From Altericroceibacterium xinjiangense (GTDB taxonomy: Bacteria > Pseudomonadota > Alphaproteobacteria > Sphingomonadales > Sphingomonadaceae), in assembly GCF_003958635.1 (NCBI RefSeq), contig NZ_RSEK01000009.1, forward strand, positions 61,322-125,321: a DNA stretch of 64,000 bases. The letters run 5' to 3'. Shown piece by piece: positions 35,510 through 43,359 of the stretch (within the stretch, counting starts at the first letter, position 1; each line of letters opens with the position of its first letter). Both the position numbers and the translations under genes were made by a program. Below the pieces are notes generated by a model, which was not told the DNA's origin, did not search any database, and was given only the letters and a program-made list of their open reading frames with translations.

Positions 35510-36187
35510 ATGAGCGATATCACCATCGGCAACGTGGAGCGGGCGATCAAGACCACCGCCGACACGGTTCTGGCCAACCAGCAGTACTTTTCCGACCTCG
35601 ACGGCATTGCCGGGGACGGCGATTTCGGCGCGTCGCTGGCGTCGGGCTTTCGCCTGATCGATGCCGACTTGCCGGAAATCGACAAGAGCTCGATCGGCAA
35701 CATGCTGCTGAAGATCAGCATGATCATCACCAAGAATGTTGGCGGATGCTCAGGCCCGATCTGGGGCACCGGGTTCATGCGCGCCGCGATGCTGACCAAG
35801 GAAAAGCAGGAAATCGGCCTTGCCGACCTTGAACAGATGGTCGGCGCGGCGATCGAAGGGATCAAGGCCCGTGGCGGCGCCGATCTCGGCGACAAGACGC
35901 TGCTCGACTCCCTGATCCCGATCCATGAGAAGCTGAAGGAACACGCGGAGAAGGGCAGCAGCCCGGCTGTCGCGCTTCGGGACGCGGCCGAGGTTGCCGA
36001 ACGGAAGATGGAAGAAGCCAAGGCCCTCCAGCCGCGGCGGGGACGCCAGTCCTTCGTCGGGGAGCGGGCGACCGGCACGCCCGACCCGGGCATGGTCGCG
36101 ATTGCCTGCATCCTGCAGGACTGGTGCGAGCAATTCGGCGTGGAGCGTACGCCGCAAGCCAAGGAACTGACGCAGCGCAGCGTCTGA
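35510..36187 (+). CDS. dhaL: DhaL-type nucleotide-binding subunit of a dihydroxyacetone-like kinase
   Basis: DhaL carries the ADP/ATP and two Mg ions bound by three Asp residues. Here they are Asp31, Asp36 and Asp38 in LDGIAGDGDFG, with the spacing of the E. coli D30/D35/D37 set. The usual next residue, His in GDGDHG, is Phe. Further family landmarks are NVGGCSGPIWGTGFMRAA, GGADLGDKTLLDSLIP and the C-terminal ATGTPDPGMVAIACIL. It lies between the HAD phosphatase and DhaK. With no DhaM present, it may use free ATP rather than a phosphoryl-relay ADP; that is inference. Confidence 0.92.
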   Translation: MSDITIGNVERAIKTTADTVLANQQYFSDLDGIAGDGDFGASLASGFRLIDADLPEIDKSSIGNMLLKISMIITKNVGGCSGPIWGTGFMRAAMLTKEKQEIGLADLEQMVGAAIEGIKARGGADLGDKTLLDSLIPIHEKLKEHAEKGSSPAVALRDAAEVAERKMEEAKALQPRRGRQSFVGERATGTPDPGMVAIACILQDWCEQFGVERTPQAKELTQRSV

Positions 36188-36209
36188 AGCGAAACGGAGA
36201 GGCAAGCCA

Positions 36210-37205
36210 ATGAGAAAGTTCGTCAACAACCCCAACGACTTCGTGCCGGAAATGATGGCAGGCGTCGCCGCCGCCAACCCGAACCTGCTGGAGCACCAGC
36301 CCGAATTCCAGCTGATCAAGCGCAAGGACCGCCCGGTCGCCGGCAAGGTGTCGGTCGTTCAGGGTTCGGGCAGCGGGCACGAACCCGCGCACGCCATGGC
36401 CGTCGGCCCGGGCATGCTCGACGGTGCGGTGCAGGGCGCGGTCTTCGCCGCCCCGCCGGTCGACGCCTGCTACGAATGCATCAAGCAGCTGGCGTCCGAC
36501 GCGGGCGTGCTCGTCCTGATCAACAACTATCAGGGCGACCGGATGAACTGGGACATGGCCGTGGAGATGGCCCAGGCTGAAGGCGTCAACGTCAAGTCGT
36601 TCATCATCGATGACGACGTTGCGGTGAAGGACAGCTCCTACACCATCGGCCGCCGGGGCGTTGCCGGCAACTTCTTCGTCATCAAGGCCTGCGGCGCCGC
36701 GGCTGACCTCGGCAAGAGCCTCGATGAAGTGCTGGAAGTGGCGAAGAAGGTGAACGGTCAGGTCCGCACGATGGGCGTGGCGCTCAGCTCGTGCATTCCC
36801 CCGGTCAAGGGCACGCCGATCTTCGACATCGCCGTGGACGAGATGGAAGTCGGCGTCGGCATTCATGGTGAGCCGGGCCGCCGCCGCGACAAGACCAAGC
36901 CTGCGAACGAGATCCTCGACGAGATGTTCGAAGCCGTTTCCGGCGACGGGCCCTTCAGCAAGGGTGACCGCGTTGCTGTGATGGTCAACGGCCTTGGCGG
37001 CACGCCGATCAGCGAGCTGTATGTCCTGTACAACCGTGCGGCACGGCGCTGCGAGGAAGCGGGCTACACCATCGTCCGCAACTATGTCGGCGAATACTGC
37101 ACCAGCCTTGAAATGGCCGGCGCCTCGCTGACCCTGCTGAAGCTGGACGACGAGCTGGAAAAGATGCTCGACGCGCCGGCGGAAGTGGCGGCCCGGATCT
37201 TCTGA
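36210..37205 (+). CDS. dhaK: DhaK-type substrate-binding subunit of a dihydroxyacetone-like kinase
   Basis: DhaK binds ketose substrates covalently as a hemiaminal. The covalent His is at residue 219 in GVGIHGEPG, matching His218 of E. coli. GSGSGHEPAHA and INNYQGDRMNWDMAVEMA contain the substrate-contacting His and Asp. The 331-residue length is right. The first substrate loop reads VVQGSGSGHEPAHAMAVG rather than GGGSGHEPAHAGFVG, and the NY-GD loop has Gln and Arg in variable positions, so a substrate other than dihydroxyacetone, such as a ketotetrose, is possible. It is last in the aldolase operon and is followed by a terminator. Confidence 0.93.
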   Translation: MRKFVNNPNDFVPEMMAGVAAANPNLLEHQPEFQLIKRKDRPVAGKVSVVQGSGSGHEPAHAMAVGPGMLDGAVQGAVFAAPPVDACYECIKQLASDAGVLVLINNYQGDRMNWDMAVEMAQAEGVNVKSFIIDDDVAVKDSSYTIGRRGVAGNFFVIKACGAAADLGKSLDEVLEVAKKVNGQVRTMGVALSSCIPPVKGTPIFDIAVDEMEVGVGIHGEPGRRRDKTKPANEILDEMFEAVSGDGPFSKGDRVAVMVNGLGGTPISELYVLYNRAARRCEEAGYTIVRNYVGEYCTSLEMAGASLTLLKLDDELEKMLDAPAEVAARIF

Positions 37206-37227
37206 TCCGCGCATACAGTTGAAATGC

Positions 37228-37260
37228 GGAAGGGCGGGATCGGGTGATCCCGCCCTTCTC
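37228..37260. terminator. Hairpin terminator between convergent genes
   Basis: GAAGGGCGGGATC and GATCCCGCCCTTC form a perfect 13-bp stem around GGGT, followed by TCGTTT. It lies between the dhaK stop and the convergent small membrane protein gene. The weak T run lowers certainty but the stem is strong. Confidence 0.8.
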
Positions 37261-37263
37261 GTT

Positions 37264-37533
37264 TCAGACCGCCGCGTGGACCACGCCCTGCGCGCGCTCG
37301 GTGTTCGAGAATACCCACAGCACGACGGCGCCGATCCAGCCGGCGTTGAACAACGCCAGCGCGACCCACACCGCGCCCGATGATGCGCGGCGTGGGCCCG
37401 GTCCCGGCGTGATCTCCTCGTGCCGCCGGAACATTCGTGCGACGTCGCGCAAGTGGAGCAGCAGCCAGATTCCTGCGATCAATGTGGTAACGGCGCAAAG
37501 GCCTAGCAGCGCGGCATAGAGCCAGAGTGGCAT
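37264..37533 (-). CDS. Small two-helix membrane protein, unknown function
   Basis: An 89-residue protein has two hydrophobic helices (LWLYAALLGLCAVTTLIAGIWLLLHL and AVWVALALFNAGWIGAVVLWVF) joined by a basic loop (RDVARMFRRHEEITPGPGPRR). ATG 37533 starts directly before the first helix, with AGGAGT-like bases on the other strand not contributing; the longer frame to 37683 runs into hemN and is rejected. It follows hemN on the same strand by 26 bp and so may belong to the anaerobic heme/cbb3 region. No family recognised. Confidence 0.68.
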   Translation of the reverse strand: MPLWLYAALLGLCAVTTLIAGIWLLLHLRDVARMFRRHEEITPGPGPRRASSGAVWVALALFNAGWIGAVVLWVFSNTERAQGVVHAAV

Positions 37534-37559
37534 AGGAGTGGTTTTCCTGTCGGTTGAGC

Positions 37560-38873
37560 CTACACAGCCGAGCTGAAACGGCGCGGGGAGTGCTGGCGAT
37601 AAGGATCGAATTGCGCGGCGATGCTGCGCGCATAGGGCACGGCAGACGGGGCAAGTTGAAGCTGCCCGTCTTCTATTCTGCACAAACCTTCCCGCATGAA
37701 CGGCTCCAGCCGGTCAGCTGTCTGAGCCAGGAGATCGCCGTTCACCGGGGCGCGGCCCTGGCACAGCAGCTGCTCGATCACCTCGCCCCGGCGCTGGTCG
37801 TCCGCGGAGCGCTCGATCCCGTGAGCAGCCGGCAGCATGTCCTGGGACAGCAGCATGCGGTAGCGGCCGGAGTTCTTCTCGTTCTGCACCAGTACGCCCG
37901 GAAACTTGCTGATCGCTGATGCGCCGAGGCCAATCAGAACCGGAGCCTGATCGTCGGTAAAGCCCTGGAAGTTTCGGCGCAGCTGTCCGGTCTGTGCCGC
38001 CTGTGCCAGAGGGTCTTGAGGCAGGGCGAAATGGTCGAAGCCGATCGGCTGGTACTCTGCTTGCACCAGCTGGCGGTATCCCTGTTCCGCCATGGCAAAC
38101 CGCTGCTGCTGGTCGGGCAAGGCAGTGGCGTCGATCCGCCGCTGGCGCGGTATCAGGTGCGGTACGTGGGCATAGCCGAACAAGGCGATCCGATCCGCAC
38201 CGAACGCGGTTGCCCGGTCGAGCGTCTCCGCCAGATCATTTTCGCTCTGTCCCGGCAAGCCGTACATCAGATCGAAGTTCAAGGATGTGATCCCCGCCTC
38301 GCGCAGCAGCTGGACGCTGCTTTCGATCATGCCGATCGGCTGGACGCGCCCAATCGCCTCCTGAAGGCGCTGCGAGAAGGTTTGCACGCCAAGGCTGGCG
38401 TGCGTCGCTCCGACGGCGCCGATCACCGTCTCCCACCCGCCTGATAGCGTGCGGGGATCGAGCTCGATCGAGACGGTCGGGTTGTCGATCGCGAAGTTCA
38501 GAACCAGCGAATCGAACAGGCGGACAAAGTCGTGCGGAGCGATTGCGTTCGGGCTGCCGCCGCCGAATGCGATCCGCCGGATCCGTGCGGAGGCCGGAAG
38601 CCGTTCCGCGACCAATGTGATTTCCCGATGCAGGGCATCGAGGTAGCTGCTCAGCCGCTGGTGCCGGTTGGCGGCCCCGGTGTTACACCCGCAGTACCAG
38701 CAGATCCGCTCACAGAACGGGATATGCAGGTAAAGCGAGACGTCGCCTTCGGCAGCCTCGATCGCGTTGGCGAGATCGGCGGGAACGATGCGGGAATGGA
38801 ATTCCGCGGCGGTGGGAAAGCTCGTGTACCGCGGCACCGGTGTGGCGAGCAGTTCAGGGTGATAGGTCCACAT
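37560..38873 (-). CDS. hemN: Oxygen-independent coproporphyrinogen III dehydrogenase (radical SAM)
   Basis: HemN decarboxylates coproporphyrinogen III under low oxygen. The radical-SAM cluster motif CERICWYCGC has Cys54, Cys58 and Cys61 (CxxxCxxC), preceded by LYLHIPF. RIAFGGGSPNAIAP, SIELDPRTLS, LGVQTFSQRLQEAIGRVQP and NFDLMYGLPGQSENDL are typical HemN segments, and 437 residues is the usual length. ATG 38873 (MWTYHPELL) is preferred. The alternative ATG 38909 would overlap a possible Fnr-type site at 38909-38922. It is downstream of the cbb3 oxidase assembly genes on the same strand, fitting heme supply during microaerobic growth. Confidence 0.95.
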   Translation of the reverse strand: MWTYHPELLATPVPRYTSFPTAAEFHSRIVPADLANAIEAAEGDVSLYLHIPFCERICWYCGCNTGAANRHQRLSSYLDALHREITLVAERLPASARIRRIAFGGGSPNAIAPHDFVRLFDSLVLNFAIDNPTVSIELDPRTLSGGWETVIGAVGATHASLGVQTFSQRLQEAIGRVQPIGMIESSVQLLREAGITSLNFDLMYGLPGQSENDLAETLDRATAFGADRIALFGYAHVPHLIPRQRRIDATALPDQQQRFAMAEQGYRQLVQAEYQPIGFDHFALPQDPLAQAAQTGQLRRNFQGFTDDQAPVLIGLGASAISKFPGVLVQNEKNSGRYRMLLSQDMLPAAHGIERSADDQRRGEVIEQLLCQGRAPVNGDLLAQTADRLEPFMREGLCRIEDGQLQLAPSAVPYARSIAAQFDPYRQHSPRRFSSAV

Positions 38874-38905
38874 GACAGGCTGCTTCGCTTGATTCGCGAG
38901 GTAAA

Positions 38906-39118
38906 TCATTGCGTTCGGTCAAACCGCTTGCGGCTGCTGCTCGTGTGGCAGCCTTTCGCGCAGCACGGTGCATTGCCGCTGCCGGGCACCGGCTGGTCGA
39001 GCGGGATCACACCGCCACCGCACAAGGCCAGAGTCAGCGCATGACTTTGCGCCTGTAACGGACCCGCCATCGCAGGGATCAGCGCGACCGAGGCCATCAG
39101 GGCAAGGCCGGGGCTCAT
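38906..39118 (-). CDS. Small exported Cys-rich protein coupled to ccoS
   Basis: A 70-residue protein begins with a signal-like helix (GLALMASVALIPAMAGPLQAQ). The mature part has Cys residues in LCGGGVIPL and a CCAKGCH cluster. This pattern suggests metal binding or disulfides and recalls small copper-related DUF2946-like proteins, but I do not assign it. Its ATG at 39118 overlaps the ccoS stop in the ATGA arrangement used throughout this operon, which is good evidence that it is a real gene. A role in copper handling for the cbb3 oxidase is a guess from context. Confidence 0.62.
   Translation of the reverse strand: MSPGLALMASVALIPAMAGPLQAQSHALTLALCGGGVIPLDQPVPGSGNAPCCAKGCHTSSSRKRFDRTQ
38909..38922. 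promoter_or_regulatory. Candidate Fnr/FixK-type box before hemN
   Basis: TTGCG-TTCG-GTCAA keeps the TTG...CAA dyad spacing of Fnr/FixK sites. One half (GTCAA) is a perfect FixK half-site and the other is imperfect. Its centre is about 42 bp from the chosen hemN start. It lies inside the end of the preceding small gene, so it could be chance. Confidence 0.4.
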
Positions 39119-39261
39119 CGATCCTGCTCATCGATCAGGATACGGTTCGCTGCGCCTTCAGGATCGTCGAATTGCCCATCGCGCACGGCCCAGAAGAACC
39201 CGGCGAGGCCAATCAGGCCCAGGCCGAGCGCGGCTGGTATAAGGAACAGGATGCCGTTCAT
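39115..39261 (-). CDS. ccoS: cbb3-type oxidase assembly protein CcoS
   Basis: This 48-residue protein starts MNGILFLIPAALGLGLIGLA, one transmembrane helix, and continues FFWAVRDGQFDDPEGAANRIL, the family hallmark (W-x3-GQF-D-x-G-A-x-RIL). CcoS is needed for heme and copper insertion into cbb3 oxidase. The start overlaps the ccoI stop by four bases (ATGA), and its own stop overlaps the next small gene in the same way. The gene is too short for usual ORF cutoffs and easy to miss. Confidence 0.93.
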   Translation of the reverse strand: MNGILFLIPAALGLGLIGLAGFFWAVRDGQFDDPEGAANRILIDEQDR

Positions 39262-41378
39262 TTTGCGGCCCTCGTCAGTCGCAGGGAGTTGGCGATCACG
39301 ACCAGCGAACTGACCGACATGGCGACAGCGGCGACCAGCGGCGTCACCAGCCCGGCCATCGCCAGCGGGACGGCCAGCAGGTTGTATCCGATCGCAAGCC
39401 CGAAGTTCTGCCGCACGACTCGCATCGTGGCGCGTGAGGCGGAAACCGCCCGGGGGAGCGCAAGCAGCGATTCGGACACGAACACCAGGTCCGCCGCCTG
39501 GATGCCTACGTCGCTCGCGGATCCGGGGGCGATCGAGGCATCGGCGGCAGCGAGCGCCGGGGCGTCGTTAAGCCCGTCTCCCACCATCAGCACCTTGCGG
39601 CCGCCCTTTTGCAGGCGAAAGATCGTGTCCTGCTTTTCGGCGGGGGTGGCGCTCGCCTGGGCGGTCAGACCCAGCGTTCGGGCGACTTCCGCCACCGCCG
39701 CCGGATTGTCGCCCGACAGCATCGTCGCCTCAACCTTGAGTGCACGCAGGCGGGCCAGCGCTTCTCCAGCGTCTTGCCGCAGGCGGTCGACATACAAGAT
39801 AAGGCGCGTAGGCAGCCCGCCGATCGTCAGCGCGACTGCGATCCCGTTGGCGCTTTCCGGCCGCCGCAGGGCAACGTCCACGCCGCGCCAGCACCCGAAC
39901 ACGCCGGTTCCCGGTTCCTCCGACACCCCGCTGAGCGTGGCCGCGCGGTGTCCCTTCCGCGCCAGCGCATCGGCGAGCGCGCGAGACAGTGGATGGCGGC
40001 TGTGGGATGCAAGGGCGAGGGCAATCCCCGCTTCGTCAGGGTTCAACGCGGCCAGCGCGGCTTCGTCCGGCACCGGACGGCCGAGCGTCAGGGTCCCCGT
40101 CTTGTCGAGCAAAGCGCGGTCGATCATCGCCAGCCGTTCCAGCGCGGAGCCGTCCTTCACCATGATCCCGGCGCGGAGCAGGGCGCCGCTCACCACCACT
40201 TGGGCGACCGGCACGGCGAGGCCGAGCGCGCAGGGGCACGTGATGATCAGCACCGCGACGCCGATGACCAGCGCCTGGTAGAGGCTTGCCCCCGCCAGCA
40301 GCCAACCGATCACCGTCACGGCCGCAAGCGTGTGGACTGCCGGTGCGTAAAGCCGCGCCGCCCGGTCTGCTATCCGCACATAGCGGGAGCGGTTCTGGCT
40401 CGCCGCTTCCATCAGCCGGGCGATCTCAGCCAGGGTGGTATCCTGCCCAGTGTGGGATACCCGCACATCCACCGGCGCATCGAGGTTGAGCGTCCCCGCG
40501 AGCGCCATGTCTCCGGCACCCATGGCTACAGGCGCGGATTCGCCGGTCAGCAGCGATTGGTCGAACCGGCTGTGCCCGGCGATGATCTCCCCATCGGCCG
40601 CAAGCCGCTCCCCCGCGGCGACGCGCATCACCATTCCCGGGGCAAGCTCACCGGCCTTTAGCCAGGTCAGCGAGCCGTCCAGTCCGATCACGGTCGCGCC
40701 CTGTGCCGCCTGGCTAAGCAGTGCATCGACGCCCGCCCGCGCGCGGTCCCGCATCATGGCGTCGAGCACACGCCCGGCAAGCAGGAAGGTAAGCAGCATC
40801 AGTGCGCCGTCGAACCAGGCGTCATGCCCTCCGGTCGCGGTTTCGTAGAGGCTGAGTCCGGTGGCGACGATCACGCCGATCGAAATCGGCACGTCCATGT
40901 TCGTCCGTTTCCGGCGCAGGGCCTGCAACGCCGAACGGAAGAACGGCTGACCGGCAAAGGCGATCGCCGGAACCCCGATCAGCGCGGAAAGCCAGTGAAA
41001 CAGCGACCGGGTGGAACCATCGGCCCCCGACCAGACGCTGACCGACAGCAGCATCACGTTCATCGCCGCGAACCCGGCGACCGCAAAAGGGGCGAGCAGC
41101 GGGCGAGCGGCGGAAACCGGCTTCGCGAGTTCGTCCTGCCGGACTTGCGTTTCGAACCCCAGACTCTCCAGCGCCGTCACGAGCTCGCGGGTATCGAGAT
41201 CGGGCGAGTGGCCGATGGTGGCAGTGCGGGCGGACAAGTTTACCCGCGCCTCAAGTACGCCGGGGACGGCGCCTAGGCCGCGCTCGACCTTGCCCATGCA
41301 TCCGGCGCAGTGCATCCCCGGCACCAGCAGCACGGTGCGGACCGTCTGGTCGGTGAGGGGGCTGGTCAGCGCGTTCAC
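39258..41378 (-). CDS. ccoI: Copper-translocating P-type ATPase for cbb3 oxidase biogenesis
   Basis: CcoI/FixI exports copper for the binuclear centre of CcoN. The 706-residue protein has an N-terminal heavy-metal domain (PGMHCAGCMGKVERGL, Cys24 and Cys27), hydrophobic helices, the phosphatase motif TGES, the ion-channel CPC in ITCPCALGLAVP, and the phosphorylation motif DKTGTLT. HP in SRHPLSRALADAL and GDGLNDAPALAAAD complete the P1B ATPase set. It sits between ccoH and ccoS with four-base overlaps on both sides, so its role in cbb3 assembly is well supported. Confidence 0.96.
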   Translation of the reverse strand: MNALTSPLTDQTVRTVLLVPGMHCAGCMGKVERGLGAVPGVLEARVNLSARTATIGHSPDLDTRELVTALESLGFETQVRQDELAKPVSAARPLLAPFAVAGFAAMNVMLLSVSVWSGADGSTRSLFHWLSALIGVPAIAFAGQPFFRSALQALRRKRTNMDVPISIGVIVATGLSLYETATGGHDAWFDGALMLLTFLLAGRVLDAMMRDRARAGVDALLSQAAQGATVIGLDGSLTWLKAGELAPGMVMRVAAGERLAADGEIIAGHSRFDQSLLTGESAPVAMGAGDMALAGTLNLDAPVDVRVSHTGQDTTLAEIARLMEAASQNRSRYVRIADRAARLYAPAVHTLAAVTVIGWLLAGASLYQALVIGVAVLIITCPCALGLAVPVAQVVVSGALLRAGIMVKDGSALERLAMIDRALLDKTGTLTLGRPVPDEAALAALNPDEAGIALALASHSRHPLSRALADALARKGHRAATLSGVSEEPGTGVFGCWRGVDVALRRPESANGIAVALTIGGLPTRLILYVDRLRQDAGEALARLRALKVEATMLSGDNPAAVAEVARTLGLTAQASATPAEKQDTIFRLQKGGRKVLMVGDGLNDAPALAAADASIAPGSASDVGIQAADLVFVSESLLALPRAVSASRATMRVVRQNFGLAIGYNLLAVPLAMAGLVTPLVAAVAMSVSSLVVIANSLRLTRAAK

Positions 41379-41830
41379 CGCAGTTCCTCCTCACGCCGCC
41401 AGGTCTTGCCTGCGGAGACGACTTCAAGGCGAAGCAGCCAGCGTCCGTCCGGCAGAACTTCCCGCGACAGGACCTGGTCCTTGCCGGTGGAGACGAACGT
41501 GAAGGCATGGTCGGGCATGCGGCCCAGAGGGTGGCGGGCGACGCCGGTCACCTCGGCGCCTTCGGGAACTCCGGACAAGGCGACGGCGAGCCGCCCGTCC
41601 GGCCGCCAGGCGGTCAGCGCGTCCCAGCCAAGCGCACGCTCGGCCTCCGCTTCATCGAGCCAGCGATTGAATTCCTGGCTCGCGACGTAGGAGTTTTCGA
41701 CCACGATCCCGCCGAAGGTGGCGGTGGCGAAACGCGCCATGGTGAAGTTCACCGCGATGACGATGCCGAAAAACGTGACCAGAACAGCGGCCATGTGCCG
41801 TCCGGTGAAAGGTTGGGAACGCTGGGCCAT
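41375..41830 (-). CDS. ccoH: FixH/CcoH cbb3 oxidase assembly protein
   Basis: A 151-residue protein has one N-terminal transmembrane helix (GRHMAAVLVTFFGIVIAVNFTMARFATATFGG), then SYVASQEFNRWL and a beta-rich periplasmic domain (GRLAVALSGVPEG, HAFTFVSTGKDQVLSREVLPDG). This is the FixH layout, including the NxTMA and VxNSYxASQxFN segments. CcoH is an assembly or stability factor of cbb3 oxidase. The stop overlaps the ccoI start by four bases, and the start follows ccoG by two bases, consistent with coupled translation. Confidence 0.93.
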   Translation of the reverse strand: MAQRSQPFTGRHMAAVLVTFFGIVIAVNFTMARFATATFGGIVVENSYVASQEFNRWLDEAEAERALGWDALTAWRPDGRLAVALSGVPEGAEVTGVARHPLGRMPDHAFTFVSTGKDQVLSREVLPDGRWLLRLEVVSAGKTWRREEELR

Positions 41831-41832
41831 GG

Positions 41833-43359
41833 TTAGTCCTCCGGCGCATTGAAGCGCGCCTGGCTGCTGTCGGCCTCTGCCTGTTCGTCCAGTGATGTGA
41901 CGGAGAAGGCAAAGTCCTGTTCGCGGGTTTCAGGCGGGGCGATCACGTAGACGCGCAGCGGCTGCGCCCTGTCGGCGGGGATCGTGCGGGTGAGGGCGCG
42001 CGCGGCATCCTCGCGTCCGATTTCGTCGGTCCACATGGTGGCGGAAGGGAGCCCTTCCAGCGCGATCCGCATCGCGCGCGGGCGGCTTTCCATGTTGCGC
42101 AGCTTGATGGTGTAGGCATTGCGCACCGATCCGTCGCTCATCAGCATGAAGGGCGGATTGCGGTCCTGAGCCACCGAAATGTCCAGATGCGAACGGGTGC
42201 CGAGCGCGAACAGCAGTCCGGAGCCAATACCGCCCCATGCGAGGAAATAGACCGCCGTACGTGGGCGCAGCAGCGCCTTCCACGGCGGCCGGGCCGCGGC
42301 GCCCGTCTTCTCCCGGTCGCAGTCCTCCAGCGTTGCGTAGTCGATCAACCCGCGCGGACGGCCGACTTCGTCCATCACGCGGTCGCAGGCATCGATGCAC
42401 AAGCCGCAGGTAATGCAGCCGACTTGCGGCCCTTCGCGGATATCGATGCCCGTCGGGCATACGGACACGCACTGGTTGCAATCGATGCAGGCACCGAACA
42501 AGTCCGGTTTCGCCTGCGATTTCTTCAGGCTGGCGCGGGGCTCGCCCCGCCAGTCCTTGTAGGTGACGGTCAGCGACTTCTCATCCATCATCGCCGACTG
42601 GATGCGCGGCCACGGGCACATGTAGATGCACACCTGTTCCCGCATGAAGCCGCCCAGCGTAAAGGTCGTGGCGGTCAGGATCGCGACGGTGATGTAGGCG
42701 GAAGCGGCGGCCTCCCCCGACCAGAAATCGCGCACCAGCGTGGGCGCATCGGCGAAATACATGATCCAGGCGCCGCCGGTCCAGAAGGCGATCACGAGAT
42801 AGATCGTCCACTTGAGCGATCTTTTCGCGATCTTCTTCGGACCCCAGGGCGCCTTCGCCAGCCGCATCTGCGCATTCCTGTCTCCATCGACGAAGCGGTC
42901 GACGTGCTGAAACAAGTCGGTCCAGACGGTCTGCGGGCAGGAATAGCCGCACCAGGCGCGGCCGACCGCGCTGGTCACCAGGAACAGCCCAATGCCGGCC
43001 ATCACCAGAAGCCCGGCCACGAAGTAGAATTCGTGCGGCCAGATCTCGATGCCGAACATGTAGAACCGCCGATGGGCGAGATCGATCAGCACCGCCTGGT
43101 CAGGCGCGTAGGGGCCGCGGTCCCACCGGATCCACGGCGTGGCGTAGTAGATGCCGAGCGTGATGAGCATCATCAGCCACTTGAAGCGGCGAAACCGGCC
43201 GTCGATCTTCTGCGGGTGGACGGCCTTGCGCTTCTCGAACAGCTGCGGACCGCCGCCCGGCGCTCCCGCTGCCCGCGACGTGGCGGAAGCGGGCGCGGGC
43301 GGGCGGGTGTCTATGCGGTCCACCGCACGGGGCTGCCGGGCTTTGCTAAGGTCGTTCAT
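41833..43359 (-). CDS. ccoG: CcoG/FixG membrane iron-sulfur protein for cbb3 assembly
   Basis: The 508-residue protein has about five hydrophobic helices and ferredoxin-like cluster motifs: CIDCNQCVSVCPTGIDIREG and CITCGLCIDACD. Two further Cys motifs near the membrane, CGYSCPQTVWTD and CIYMCPWPRIQ, are typical of FixG/CcoG. The C-terminal beta-sandwich domain (RNAYTIKLRNMESRPRAM) is present. CcoG reduces copper for delivery to the oxidase. ATG 43359 (MNDLSKARQ) overlaps the ccoP stop by 14 bases; an ORF start at 43425 lies deeper inside ccoP and is unlikely. Confidence 0.95.
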   Translation of the reverse strand: MNDLSKARQPRAVDRIDTRPPAPASATSRAAGAPGGGPQLFEKRKAVHPQKIDGRFRRFKWLMMLITLGIYYATPWIRWDRGPYAPDQAVLIDLAHRRFYMFGIEIWPHEFYFVAGLLVMAGIGLFLVTSAVGRAWCGYSCPQTVWTDLFQHVDRFVDGDRNAQMRLAKAPWGPKKIAKRSLKWTIYLVIAFWTGGAWIMYFADAPTLVRDFWSGEAAASAYITVAILTATTFTLGGFMREQVCIYMCPWPRIQSAMMDEKSLTVTYKDWRGEPRASLKKSQAKPDLFGACIDCNQCVSVCPTGIDIREGPQVGCITCGLCIDACDRVMDEVGRPRGLIDYATLEDCDREKTGAAARPPWKALLRPRTAVYFLAWGGIGSGLLFALGTRSHLDISVAQDRNPPFMLMSDGSVRNAYTIKLRNMESRPRAMRIALEGLPSATMWTDEIGREDAARALTRTIPADRAQPLRVYVIAPPETREQDFAFSVTSLDEQAEADSSQARFNAPED

